DNA of 64,000 nucleotides from Hippopus hippopus (GCA_946811185.2 OX328096.1:44344252-44408251), one strand, 5' to 3'; numbered from the stretch's first letter, positions 42,732 to 52,552 are shown. The notes: generated by a model from the sequence alone, not told the origin. Numbers and translations are program-made.

Positions 42732-42922
42732 ACCACTCAAGAGTTTTTTTTTCGGACGATGTAGATCAAATCAGACTGCACAGAGCGTTCAGTCCGACCT
42801 ATAATCTCCGATACGGTGAAATCTTTTTAGTTGGTGTTGTGTTTGACGAACTTGCATTACTCGGAGTTTTAAAACCATTCACTTGAAACGTTTATTTAAT
42901 TTTTTTAGGAATTGAAGGGTTG
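42732..42922 (+). mobile_element. MITE-A copy, truncated
   Basis: Starts inside the family (GTTTTTTTTTCGGACGATG). The palindrome is damaged (CACAGAGCGTTCAGTCCGAC), then TCTCCGATACGGTGAAATC; right GAATTGAAGGGTTGA. Confidence 0.7.
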
Positions 42923-43884
42923 ACGGATAAATAATGGTCAGATCACTATGCCAGTTTTCTTTAAAAAGGTATCTTTAATTATGAATGAAAGCATCCAATA
43001 ACAAATGTACTCGGAAAGCCATACGTAACAGTTAATCTAATTGGCAGTTGCTTCAGGAGTAGATTAAACGCAGGGTCGGAAAAATGCGTTTTTTGATTGA
43101 TGCAGTATTTCAGTGAAGAGGAAGGGGAGATTCTTTTTCGGCCATTTTATGTTCATCGCAGACAAACATATTAAGCAAACTGTCAGACCCGTAGGCATGT
43201 TAAGGAGAAAAAGTAAGTAAGCGTAGCAAGCTGTCTCCGTTAATTTCCCCGAAGATTCTCTATGGGGTTTACTACTCAATAAAAACGGGAGATATATGCG
43301 AAAACGTCAAAATCATCTTGTTTACGGCTTTTCATTCCTTTCTCAGTGGCAATATCTAAGAGTGATGCGTTTTATTTATGCGGCGGAAGTCCCCATTACA
43401 AACGATACGCATTTATCTCGAAAAGGCTCTGTCGGAATGAATTCGCTTCAACTGGACGGAATTTTCCCCCAAAGCATATTCATGAACGTCATTTGACGGA
43501 CTTTTGTTTCAAAGTTATTCCCCTTTTCGATTCAAAGACTCCGATATAAACATGAATTACCTGTCTAATATTCAAATAATTGGCAGACAGACAAATTAAA
43601 CCTTTAATGTTTTTTTTTTCTTTTATGAATAGAGAACATTGACAACAACAAAGCGAAGGTCAAACACCAGTTTTGTTCTATACTGACAAATTATTTATTT
43701 AATTTTAGTTTCTTTTGCGTCAAGGTCAAGATCAGATTGCATAGTTCTTATAGTCTGACCATAGATAAAATTTTATATTATGTTTAATGCTAGCCTGGCA
43801 AAAAACATCTTCAAATTAGAATACCTTGATGTTTTACAGCGACTGTATACGTGTACATTCTGTCATTTGTTCGAAGATTAAACC
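42923..43884. other. Interval of about 1 kb, mostly unassigned
   Basis: An A-core trace (GTCAAGATCAGATTGCATAG) lies at 43725-43775. Small frames around 43064-43549 have no similarity. Confidence 0.4.
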
Positions 43885-44095
43885 TGAACCTTTGGGCTGC
43901 TAAGCGCCACTCAGTGACCTTTTGCGGACAGTGTAGATTAAGATCAGACTGCACAGAACGTGCAGTCTGATCTTGGATATACACTGTCCGATGTGGAGAT
44001 ATTTTTCTCCAAAAATAACCTTGAAATAGAAACATTTTGGTTTTTACTATCGACTTGAAAGTTTCATTTTAGGTATATAGCAGGTTAAGAGTTAA
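43885..44095 (+). mobile_element. MITE-A copy, full length
   Basis: AACCTTTGGGCTGCTAAGCG left, palindrome about 43925-43990, right GCAGGTTAAGAGTTAA with TTAA 44092-44095. Confidence 0.9.
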
Positions 44096-44346
44096 GTCTT
44101 TCAGCACCAAATTTATAAACCCGACCTCTTCTTTCAACGGCTGAGATTACAATCCACTGAAACACTTTTACTTTGTTGGCTTGACTACACAAGCGGCTGA
44201 TAAAGATACAAGATCAGATGTCACGTTCTGTGCTTTCTAGTTTTGATCTATGCCGTCCGCAAAAGCCTCTCTTTGAGTTTCAGTGGATTGTATTTTCAAT
44301 CATCGAAAGAGGCCGAGTTTTGCATATTTGGTACTGAAAAAGTTGA
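44093..44346. mobile_element. A-related element with about 60-bp terminal inverted repeats
   Basis: The left arm includes CTTTCAGCACCAAATTTATA, CCCGACCTCTTCTTTCAACG and TACAATCCACTGAAAC. The right arm contains the complement of each, with scattered changes. The middle (about 44205-44278) is a diverged MITE-A palindrome (ATCAGATGTCACGTTCTGTG, GATCTATGCCGTCCGCAAAA). Family A core and different ends together make this a distinct subfamily. Confidence 0.75.
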
Positions 44347-44593
44347 TAAGCGGTCATAAACACACAAAACACAAAATGACAGAACAACACTAAGCCGACT
44401 GGGTAAGAAACAGATCCACAGGTATTGACAGATGCCGACTTCTGACGCCTCTAAAAGATACTATAGAATTATTGTGCATCAAGATAACTAACTACATGAA
44501 AGAACAATGATGTCTATGTTCTACTGCTGGGGTGGAACACTATGAGAATAGGGCATAGTGGTTACTTATCTATTCAATATGGGTATCATTTTA

Positions 44594-44846
44594 TGTGCCA
44601 TGCTCTGGCAAAAGAGGGTTTACTGCATTTCCGTTATGCATTATACCAGGCAAGTCATCACATAATTATATATCCTTGAAATCAATTTTGTCTTCCAATC
44701 GACTGGTTCATTTGTGAGACTGATTCTTTGACATGCAGAAAAAATACAGCTAGCAAAAAGTTTCGACCCGTGTCAGCCTGCGCGGACTGCGCAGGCTGAC
44801 ATTGGTCGATATTTTTTGCAGATGCATTAAGCCCCCTTTTCAAAAT
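44594..44846 (-). mobile_element. MITE-C copy
   Basis: GTGCCATGCTCTGGCAAAAG left, palindrome about 44767-44812 (CAGCCTGCGCGGACTGCGCA, strong), right end GCATTAAGCCCCCTTTTCAA truncated before the CAGAGCATGG terminus. Confidence 0.85.
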
Positions 44847-45021
44847 GGATCGTACAGAAAAGGAAACTCTTTATTTTTCAAACTTGTGATAATTCGAGAA
44901 AAAAGTCTATAAATGAAACTTGTTTAATTTAAATCTCTCGTGAAACATGTTCTGCAACTTATAAACATTACTCTGGATTAATGTTTCCCAGAAACTTTGA
45001 CCATTGATCCGAGCCCTTACA

Positions 45022-45287
45022 CATGAGCAATGCTCCGTGGAAAGGGGGCTTAATACATCTACAACAAGTATTGAACCATGTCAGCCTGCACAGTCCACGT
45101 AGGCTAATATTGGTCGAAAGTTTTTGCTTTTGGTCAATTTTCTGTATGTCCAAGGACCGCTCTATCGCAGGGTTCAGCCGGCTGTTAGACAAACTACATT
45201 TTATGGCTTCATAGTTATGTGATGACTTGCATGGTATCATGCATCACGGAGATGCATTAAGCCCCATTTTCACAGAGCATGGGTCAG
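45022..45287 (+). mobile_element. MITE-C copy
   Basis: ATGAGCAATGCTCCGTGGAA left, palindrome about 45078-45110 weakened (CAGCCTGCACAGTCCACGTA), right CACAGAGCATGGGTCA. Confidence 0.85.
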
Positions 45288-45292
45288 ATGTG

Positions 45293-45412
45293 GATAAGAA
45301 CGGAAAGTGTCGTTTCGGATTAGCCTGCGAGTATTGCGCAGGCTGATCCGAGACGACACTTTACGCAAATGTCCGAATGCCCCTCTTCGCGTATTGCAGG
45401 CCATATGAGACG
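45293..45412 (+). mobile_element. MITE-D right half
   Basis: GAACGGAAAGTGTCGTTTCG then TTAGCCTGCGAGTATTGCGC and CGCGTATTGCAGGCCATAT. The left palindrome and left end are missing. It sits immediately after a MITE-C. Confidence 0.75.
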
Positions 45413-45431
45413 CGCCCTGGGCAAAGAGTGT

Positions 45432-45646
45432 TTAACCGTTAACATGTTAATAAAGTTAAAAGAATCTTTCAAGCCGATAATAACAACCTGAATGTTGCTA
45501 TTTCAAAGTTATTTTTGGTAAAAAAAATATAATTCCTTATTTGATATTGCAGATCAAAGATCAGACTGCACAGAAGGTGCAGTCTGATCTTGATTTACAC
45601 TATCCGCAAAAGGTCCTTTAGTTGCGCTTAGCAGCTTAACGGTTAA
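45432..45646 (-). mobile_element. MITE-A copy, full length
   Basis: TTAACCGTTAACATGTTAAT to GCTTAGCAGCTTAACGGTTAA. Palindrome core ACTGCACAGAAGGTGCAGT at about 45565-45583. Confidence 0.85.
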
Positions 45647-45882
45647 CGTGTCTTCGTAATGCACTACAGCAATCAAGTTGTTATATAATATGCATAATAT
45701 AGATTAATTTTGTCAAAAAAGAAAAAGCTGAATCCTGAGGAAGAATAGGCCTTTGACATGCAGAAATTTTACCGATAGCAAAATGTATTGACCCATGTCA
45801 GCCTGTGCGGACTACCCAGGCTGACCTGGGTCGATACTTTGTGGAGATTTAAACCACCCTGTCACAGAGCATGACTCATATG
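45647..45882 (-). mobile_element. MITE-C copy, left end replaced by MITE-A terminus
   Basis: CGTGTCTTCGTAATGCACTA begins inside the family right after the TTAA of the MITE-A. Palindrome partly eroded (AGCCTGTGCGGACTACCCAG); right CACAGAGCATGACTCATAT. Confidence 0.75.
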
Positions 45883-46011
45883 CATGCATAAAGATAGAAT
45901 AAATATGTGCATTAATCATATACTTGTACCGCGTGTTTGAACTTCTGAGTTATTTTTGCGACAATTCTATCCACCATCATTGGTTGAAAAAAAGTAACTT
46001 CTGAAGACTGC

Positions 46012-46080
46012 TAGGATACCAGATCAGACTGTACAGAACTTTATATCTGATCTTGGATCTGCGTTGTTCGAGATGTGAAC
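46012..46080 (+). mobile_element. MITE-A core remnant
   Basis: CCAGATCAGACTGTACAGAA and ATATCTGATCTTGGATCTGC; no termini. Confidence 0.5.
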
Positions 46081-46554
46081 TGCTATTCATATGACATGAC
46101 GGGATCAGTATTGGCAGAGGAAATGTATTTTCAGACCCTGAAAAGAAGACGAATTCTGAAATCGTACTCGGCAACCAAGTAGATGTATATACTTTACTTT
46201 TAAATAACTTATCCATTCGAATAATTTCATAGCATTCATTTGCTCAAGAGAACGAACTGGGCTACTGCCCAGGGCTGAAATCAAGCTTTCTCCCGACTTT
46301 TGTCTACCAATTCTTCATTCTTAACGAATAGAAGTAGACAGAGCGCATGTATTTATTTATGGCGTCTGGACAGAAACTGTCCGTTCGCATTACTATATTA
46401 CATGCTTGTTTAAACAGTAGCATCTCATAATGTCGAAATTCTGAAAATAAAATAAACAAAAATCTCAATAAAAATGTAGACCGATAACAGACACCGTAAA
46501 AGGCAGCTTTTGATGGGGATTCAAAGTATTTGTCCTGAGTAACAGAGATAAAGT
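46081..46554. other. Unassigned interval
   Basis: ACAGAGCGCATGTATTTATT (46339) and GTCTGGACAGAAACTGTCCG (46365) recur in inverse orientation near 47800-47850 (CAGTTTATGTCCAGACACTA, CATCCGCTCTGTCTAGTTCT). These form the ends of an inverted repeat around the minisatellite. Confidence 0.5.
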
Positions 46555-47235
46555 TTCAAACAGAGGTAATTTAGCTTAATGTTTCAAACAGAGATAATTA
46601 AGATTAGTCTCAAACAAAGCTGTAGTCTCAAACAGAGACCTTGTCTCAAACAGAGATACTAGTATAGTCTCAAACAGAGGTATAATCTCAAACAGATATG
46701 TAGTGTCAACAAAGATGTCGTTTTAAAAAAGAGATATTGTCTCAAACAAAAATATTGTCTCTTACATAGATATTGTTTCAGACAGAGACATTGTCTCAAA
46801 CAGAGAAAGGTTCAAACAGGCATACAGTCTGAAACAGTGGTAGAGTTTCGAACAGAGGTATAGTCTCAAACAGATATGAAGTCTGAAACAGATATGTAGT
46901 GTCATCAGAGATATCGTTGTAACAAAAAGAGATATTTTCTCAGAGATAGTGTCCCTGAAAGATATATTGTCTTGGAGATATTTTTGCCCCAAAAAAGGTA
47001 AAGTCTCAAATTATAGAGATGGTGTTAAACAGAGGTGTAATAATCTCAAACGGGCGGTGGTGGTCTGAAACAGAGATATAGTCTTAAACAAAGATATAGT
47101 ATCAAACAGATATAGAGCCAACGAGTGACACAGCCTCAAACAGAGATACGACCTCAAACAGAGATCTAATTACAAAGAGATATTGTCTAAGACAGGAGAA
47201 AATGTCTCAAACAGATATACAATCTCAAAAAGAGG
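46555..47235. repeat. Irregular 18-21-bp minisatellite (CAAACAGAGATAT type)
   Basis: Dozens of imperfect units such as TAGTCTCAAACAGAGGTATA vary in length and spacing. A 76-codon minus-strand frame here is a by-product of the repeat. Confidence 0.9.
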
Positions 47236-47459
47236 GAGTTATTCAAGGCGGTAAGCTAGTAGCTCCGTTATGGCGCATCTATAGACTACTAGTATTTTGA
47301 GTAAAAATCAGTTACATGTTTTCGGTCTGAAGTGGGTTTCTTAATACCTATATGTACTCGTACAAGGGCCGGTGGCCTATATATACAATAAACATATTTA
47401 AATTTAAATACAAAAATATCAAAACCAAGAAGTAGGTCAAAAACCAGCGCATTCAGTTG

Positions 47460-47640
47460 CGCCTGTTACAAAAATAGTTCTAACAAGGCTTTCAATACAA
47501 TTTTGACCAAACGGGTTGAAAACTGTAGGAGTAAAAAATGACTCAAAAATACAGATAAGGATAGACGGACTGATAGACGGACAACCTCAATCCAACCTAC
47601 TTACCTTACTTCCTCGAGGGGTATAATAATGAAAACAGCA
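47460..47640 (+). repeat. Dispersed repeat ending GGGGTATAAT
   Basis: TTTGACCAAACGGGTTGAAA, then GATAGACGGACTGATAGACG, GACAACCTCAATCCAAC and CTTCCTCGAGGGGTATAATA. This arrangement recalls a common molluscan interspersed repeat tail (from memory). Boundaries uncertain. Confidence 0.45.
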
Positions 47641-48040
47641 TTTAGATCGTATGTATCAATTTTCCATTGAGGTGAAGATGGGAGCACAAGCTTAGGAGAA
47701 ATATTATAAAGAAATCTTAACTTTAATTCTAGATTTTGATGGAGATTTTGTATGAAAGGAGGCGGTTTAAATAGAGGAGTAAGGCATTAATGCGAATGGA
47801 CAGTTTATGTCCAGACACTATAAATAAATACATCCGCTCTGTCTAGTTCTATTCGTTAAGAAAGAAGAAATAAGAGACCAAAGTCAGGAGATGGTTGGAC
47901 TTTCGCCCTATAGCTTAGAGTACATTTTGTTGCTTTGAATGAAAGAACTGAATAAATGGAATGAGAGAAACCCATAATGTATCGCTAAATTGAAGAATGC
48001 CACAACATTTATAAAACTCGAATGGGAGAGCCCATAGATT

Positions 48041-48106
48041 AATGAGCCATGCTCTGGTAAAAGGGGGCTTAATACACTCCGTGATCCCTGGTACCAAGCA
48101 AGCCAT
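48041..48106 (-). mobile_element. MITE-C left fragment ending in poly-G
   Basis: ATGAGCCATGCTCTGGTAAA to GGTACCAAGCAAGCCAT; the family is then cut off by a G run. Confidence 0.75.
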
Positions 48107-48128
48107 GGGGGGGGGGGGGGGGGGGGGG
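48107..48128 (+). repeat. G22 homopolymer
   Basis: An unbroken run of 22 G at a MITE-C breakpoint. Runs this long are also prone to sequencing and assembly error. Confidence 0.85.
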
Positions 48129-48829
48129 AAAGAGAAATATTCGTCCGCGTGCGACAGTTCTAGTTTAGTTAAAGGACGACGGAGTCATATTGTCTCTAAC
48201 GGGAGCCTTTTTTTTTTCGATTTTTTTTCTGAGTTTTGCCGATAAAAATTCGCATCAGATATGTTTACGCTGAGGGCATCAAACACAAGGCTATTTGTTT
48301 ATATATTTTTCATCGTGAGGGTTGTGGCGCCAGAATACTGTATGCAAGATGCCATTTGGACATATCATTTTATCAAACTCATCCTTGATTTACTCATTGC
48401 AACGTTCACTGGAAATTTACTGCCTGCCATAGAAACAGACTAACAGAAAACATGGTGATATATCGGCTACGCATGCATGCAGGAATACGAGTTCTCGTAG
48501 GTATCGCTTAATGTTACTCATTGCCAGAGACTTTGGAAAGCAGCATAGTGGCGGTTCTGATTGGTCATATGAGCATTCAGAACTGCTGCTGCACTAATTT
48601 CCAAGAAAATATACCTGTTTCATTTTTGAGTGAAAAATGCAATGTCATGAAAAGATAAACATGCATAAATGCCTCTTTGAACTCGACTATTTCTTTCTTG
48701 ACAGTCCTAATTTCAGTGCCCTTATGATTGAAAATAACTCAATGATTCTATTAAGACTCGAATCATTGAGATGATTTGAGCCTGAATAAAATCATATAAT
48801 TGTTTTACCCCTGGAGCTAAGTACTTCGC
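48129..48829. other. Unassigned interval with an imperfect hairpin
   Basis: 48526-48606 can fold: TGGCGGTTCTGATTGG pairs, with wobbles, against GCATTCAGAACTGCTGC, and GGAAA pairs with TTTCC further out. No family match. Confidence 0.4.
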
Positions 48830-49016
48830 ACAATCCAATACCTTGTTACGGACATGATGATCAAGATCAGACTGCACAAAACGTCCAGTGCGGCTTTAAA
48901 TCTAGACCTCACTTTTCTCGGAAGGCCCGCAGTAAGAGTTTTCCGAAGAAAAGATCTTTGAAATCGCAGTATTTATGGACTTTCATTCAATATAAATAGC
49001 AACTGAATTCAGGGTA
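48830..49016 (+). mobile_element. MITE-A copy, strongly diverged
   Basis: GATCAAGATCAGACTGCACA and AAACGTCCAGTGCGGC, then TCTTTGAAATCGCAGTATTT and ACTGAATTCAGGGTAA in family order. Confidence 0.6.
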
Positions 49017-49569
49017 AATGTCTGATAGAAAATTAATTTTTGTGTTCCCGAAAGTAAACTATATCTCACGGCTCCCGTACCGTATTTTCCATTTCTCATT
49101 GTACGAGCTGTTGTTAGATGTACTTTACGTTCAGGAAACGTCATACTTTGATTCTGTTACGTAAATGACGTCCTTACTATCGCCTCATCAATATTTGATA
49201 CGCTAAGGCAAGAATTTTTGCGTCGAAAAAAAAAATTCAAAAATTGCAGGAGAGATTGAGTAGATAAATCAGATTTCACTGTGAAATTAAGTTTTGTATT
49301 GAAAAGATAAGGCAATTATTCACTGAGTTTATTCATTTATTAGACTATCATAATTATTCACCGTATTTCATATGAGAAAGTGAGCCTAAAAGTATGCCCA
49401 AACGTATGAATAAATAGGTAGGGAAACAACCAAGCCATATTTCAACAAGCAAGCCTTGTAAACAAGTCCAGGTTTTCTGAGGTTTTTGTAACGAGACGAG
49501 GCAAGGGAATGATATGACGTTTATCACGCCCTCATAAATGACAACACTCAGTCTTATCAAACGGAACGT
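49017..49569. other. Unassigned interval
   Basis: A-rich run at 49227-49235. No element or coding similarity. Confidence 0.4.
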
Positions 49570-49712
49570 TTAACTCCTCACCTTCTGAAACCAGTTTCCA
49601 GCAGACGATTTTGACAAAATCCTTATTTATTAGGGATAATCAACATGAATACGGGTAAAATATATCAATACACGTTAATTATTGTGGCAGATGGAGAAAT
49701 TGCTCGTTACGA
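49570..49712 (+). mobile_element. MITE-B left half, fused to MITE-A right half
   Basis: TTAACTCCTCACCTTCTGAA to ATTGTGGCAGATGGAGAAAT, TGCTCGTTACGA. The sequence stops at the palindrome centre. Confidence 0.65.
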
Positions 49713-49802
49713 TCGCGAATTTACACTATCCGCATCATTGCCTAATAGTTTTGACAAAACCAACCTTGAAATTGCAATTTTTTCTATCTTAAAAAGTACT
49801 GA
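49713..49802 (+). mobile_element. MITE-A right half
   Basis: GAATTTACACTATCCGCATC then CAACCTTGAAATTGCAATTT and AAAAGTACTGACT follow MITE-A order downstream of its palindrome. Confidence 0.55.
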
Positions 49803-49835
49803 CTAAGATTTTAAGCTCTGCTGTTTCAACAAAAA

Positions 49836-50404
49836 CAAGAGCACCACATGCGGGTGCCAACGCTCGGCTGCAAGTGCTTGATTTTTAAGTGGAAATTTTA
49901 AGTCGAAAAAGGGGCATAACCATGTCAAATATATTTTGATGGCCACCTGCCCCTGTTGTGGGTTCCCCATTCGATAGCCAAAATATTTTCCAGATTTGAA
50001 GTAAATATTTTGTATAATCACAGAGCTATAACAAAATGTCAAAGTTTTTGCACAATGCAGATAACGACGCCGATGACGCCAGAGCTTCGACAAAACCTCG
50101 ACGTTTTTTTTGTTTCGAAAACAGCCGAGCTTAAAATGTGGTATTGCCATAGCCCTGTCGTAGGTAGACTGCGTTTGCGTCGACGTGCAAAAACTTACAT
50201 TTTTTTTTAATATTTCTGTAATTCCTGGAGATAATTATTTACTTCAAACTCGAACTACTTGTTTACTATCAAAAGGGAAACCCATACAACAAGGGCAGGT
50301 AACCATCAAAATATTTTGACATAGTTATGTCCGTTTTTCGACTTAGAGTTTTCACGGAAAAGCAACTACAGTCGAGCGTTGGCGACCGCATGCGGTGCTC
50401 TTGG
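49836..50404. mobile_element. AAGAGCACC foldback element, both arms
   Basis: The left arm (about 49836-50105) starts CAAGAGCACCACATGCGGG and includes GCCAACGCTCGGCTGC, AAGTCGAAAAAGGGGC and CACCTGCCCCTGTTGTGGG. The right arm (about 50145-50404) is a diverged reverse complement ending CCGCATGCGGTGCTCTTG. The centre carries CGACGTTTTTTTTGTTTCGA. Arms of about 260 bp make it a foldback-type element without coding capacity. The arms are more diverged from each other than arms of MITE palindromes are. Confidence 0.8.
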
Positions 50405-50514
50405 TTTATCACTATAGTCGTAAATAGAGCTTCTTTTACACAAGTTATGAAAAGGGACACAGGTTAACCTTTCGTAGGGTCACTAACCCGTCTACCCATT
50501 TATGAAGGAGAAAT

Positions 50515-50566
50515 CAACAAAAGCACAAGTGAAAATCATTGTGGCGAAAGGAGAAAATACTCCTAA
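50515..50566 (+). mobile_element. MITE-B left-arm fragment
   Basis: AATCATTGTGGCGAAAGGAG then AAAATACTCC: the arm ends at the centre; a MITE-C starts 17 bases later. Confidence 0.5.
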
Positions 50567-50582
50567 GAATTAGACTAATATT

Positions 50583-50849
50583 TGAGCCATGCTGTGTGAA
50601 AAAGGGGGTTTTAATGCATATGTAAAAAATATCGACCCAGGTCAGCCTCCGCATTCCACGCAGGCTGACCTGGGTCGAACCATTTTGCTTTTGGTAAATT
50701 TCCTGCGTGTCCTAGGACCACTCTGCCTGGTGATTAATCGGTTGCCAGACAAAATAGATTTTATGGCTCCATAAAATGTGATGACTTGCTTGGTAAAGTG
50801 AATCACGGAAAAGCATTTAGCCCCCTTTTGACAGAACATGACCCATTTA
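50583..50849 (+). mobile_element. MITE-C copy
   Basis: TGAGCCATGCTGTGTGAAAA left. Palindrome about 50634-50678 with outer arms intact (GACCCAGGTCAGCCT and AGGCTGACCTGGGTC) and a changed core CCGCATTCCACGC. Right CTTTTGACAGAACATGACCC. Confidence 0.85.
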
Positions 50850-50975
50850 TAGTTTAGAACAGCCAGTGGATACAGGTCCGGAAGAGCTATGTGTTAAAGG
50901 GCTCTATAAAATAAAAACACTTACTCGTAATCCCAAAAGGGCCTTTATTAATCAGTCATTTTAAATATTCGGTTC

Positions 50976-51400
50976 TTAACCGTAAGGCTGCTTAGCGCAA
51001 CTCAATGGCCTGTTGCGGACAGTGTAGATCAAGATCAAACTGCACAGTCTTACGAACAAAGTCCGTAACAAAGAAACAAATGAACAAATGCATAGCTGAA
51101 ATACAGGGTCCGGGCAGGATTCGAACCTAGAACGCCCGGACGAAAAGCCAACACCATAACCACTGAGCTAAAGAGAATTCTCCCTAACGCAGGTATTGTT
51201 AGGTATTGTATTTAAATCTGGATGAAGCCATGCATGAAGGAGTGGTCTCCCGTAACAACAGAACGTGCAGTCTGATCGTGGATCTACACTGTCCGATAAG
51301 TGGATATTTTTTCTCAAAAATACCTTTGATATAGAAGAATTTGGATTTTAACTGTCGACTTGAAAGTTTCATTTTACTTATTTAGCAGGATAAGGTTTAA
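50976..51400 (+). mobile_element. MITE-A copy split by a tRNA-like insertion
   Basis: Family pieces at 50976-51047 (TTAACCGTAAGGCTGCTTAG to AAACTGCACAG) and 51258-51400 (ACAGAACGTGCAGTCTGATC to GGATAAGGTTTAA). The break lies in the loop of the palindrome. Confidence 0.85.
51048..51257 (-). mobile_element. 210-bp tRNA-like element with ACAG target duplication
   Basis: On the minus strand TTTAGCTCAGTGGTTATGGT (A-box region) and GTTCGAATCC (B box) lie about 37 bases apart, as in a tRNA head. ACAG at 51044-51047 and 51258-51261 flanks the insert. The ends TCTTACGAAC and CCGTAACA are weakly inverted. A 4-bp duplication is short for a LINE-mobilised SINE. Confidence 0.7.
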
Positions 51401-51439
51401 TCCAAAGTACAAAACTTGCCATCCGATTAGCCTGGACAG

Positions 51440-51590
51440 AACGTCTAAGCCCATCGGATCGCTAGTCTTTAGAATAAAATGGCTAGTCGTTAAAGGAGAA
51501 ATTGAGATAAAATGGCTAGTCTTTAAAGTAGAATTTAGGATAAAATGGCCAGTCTTAGCATTAAATTAGAATGTAGAGTAAAGTGGCTCG
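51440..51590 (+). repeat. Short tandem array, unit about 33-36 bp
   Basis: AATAAAATGGCTAGTC, GATAAAATGGCTAGTC, GATAAAATGGCCAGTC and AGTAAAGTGGCTCG occur at regular intervals: four imperfect units. Confidence 0.75.
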
Positions 51591-51596
51591 ATTTTT

Positions 51597-51830
51597 TTAA
51601 CTCTTTACCAAACGACGAAAATTTGAGCTCAGCCAAATTAAAAAGCATTTGCAGACAGCAAATTGAATGTTGCTTTATTGGTGATTTCAGTCTTTGAAAT
51701 GGTAGAAAACATAGTTGGAAAAAGGAGAAAATGCTGGTAACCAGCATTTTCTCCTTTTCCCCACAATGTTTTCAAAAGCCTCTTCTTGCTCAGGGTCGTT
51801 AAAATTCGGGATTGTGTGGTAAAGGGTTAA
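51597..51830 (+). mobile_element. MITE-B copy, full length
   Basis: TTAA 51597-51600 and 51827-51830. Palindrome about 51706-51772 with extra A in one arm and extra C in the other. Confidence 0.9.
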
Positions 51831-52394
51831 ATTGAAATTTAGGGGAAGATCGATACTTGGAACAGTTGGTGAAACGGTCCTTGACTCTCTGTCATATTCT
51901 CTGACCAAGTCATAAATGTCATCAGTAGTCTGTTAAATAGGGTCCTCGATGGAAATTGATAATGATGCAAAAAGGCCTTATAATGCTAATGAAACATGAA
52001 GTTATCAGCCCCAAGGATCAAATGCTGTGCCTCTCACAATAAATAGACGTGGGTCCCTTGTAGAGATCTGCATCGCCTCACGGCTTCCGACAAATTGGCA
52101 TTGACAGACCGTCGGAGTGGATGTTTTATACGATTTCTCCATGTCAAGAACGATTAGGGCTTTAATCAAAGCTATGAACAATATCCAAGTTGAATCAAAT
52201 CGAATTTACCAGGCAATTTAGTTCTAACGTTAAGTGTTTTTTGTGTCGGTGGGTTTCTTTGGATTCCCTGGCTCTACCCCATTGTCAATTTGTACCGCAA
52301 AGTTATTTTTGACTTACGTTAGTTTCATCAGCTTTTCAGCTACAGCACTGCGTCAATTCACTTACTTATGTATTTCCTTGGTTTTATCAGTTCA
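51831..52394. other. Unassigned interval
   Basis: GC-balanced patch around 52030-52120 (GCATCGCCTCACGGCTTCCG). The 70-codon frame at 52234-52446 has no similarity. Confidence 0.35.
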
Positions 52395-52510
52395 AGGCCG
52401 GGGCTCTATATTTGGTTTAACCAATCAGGCGTTGTGTTACTTTTAAGTTTAGAAAATTTTTGAGAATAAGACTAAAATATTCGAAGGAATTATTGGTGAA
52501 TACTAACCTA
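52395..52510. mobile_element. Repeat E right half
   Basis: TTTGGTTTAACCAATCAGGC, GTTGTGTTACTTTTAAG, AATAAGACTAAAATATTCG and AATTATTGGTGAATACT. The left half is absent. Confidence 0.65.
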
Positions 52511-52552
52511 GCTCTGCTGGTGAAGATCTAATCAAGAAAACCAACCACCTTG

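Larger units (their letters stand above)
46260..47885. repeat. Large inverted repeat flanking the minisatellite
   Basis: The left side (about 46270-46400: TTTCTCCCGACTTTTGTCTA, TTCTTAACGAATAGAAGTAG, ACAGAGCGCATGTATTTATT, GTCTGGACAGAAACTGTCCG) is matched in inverse order on the right side. There: CAGTTTATGTCCAGACACTA, AATAAATACATCCGCTCTGT, CTAGTTCTATTCGTTAAGAA and AAAGTCAGGAG, about 47800-47890. The arms are roughly 120 bp and the interior about 1.4 kb. Confidence 0.7.
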
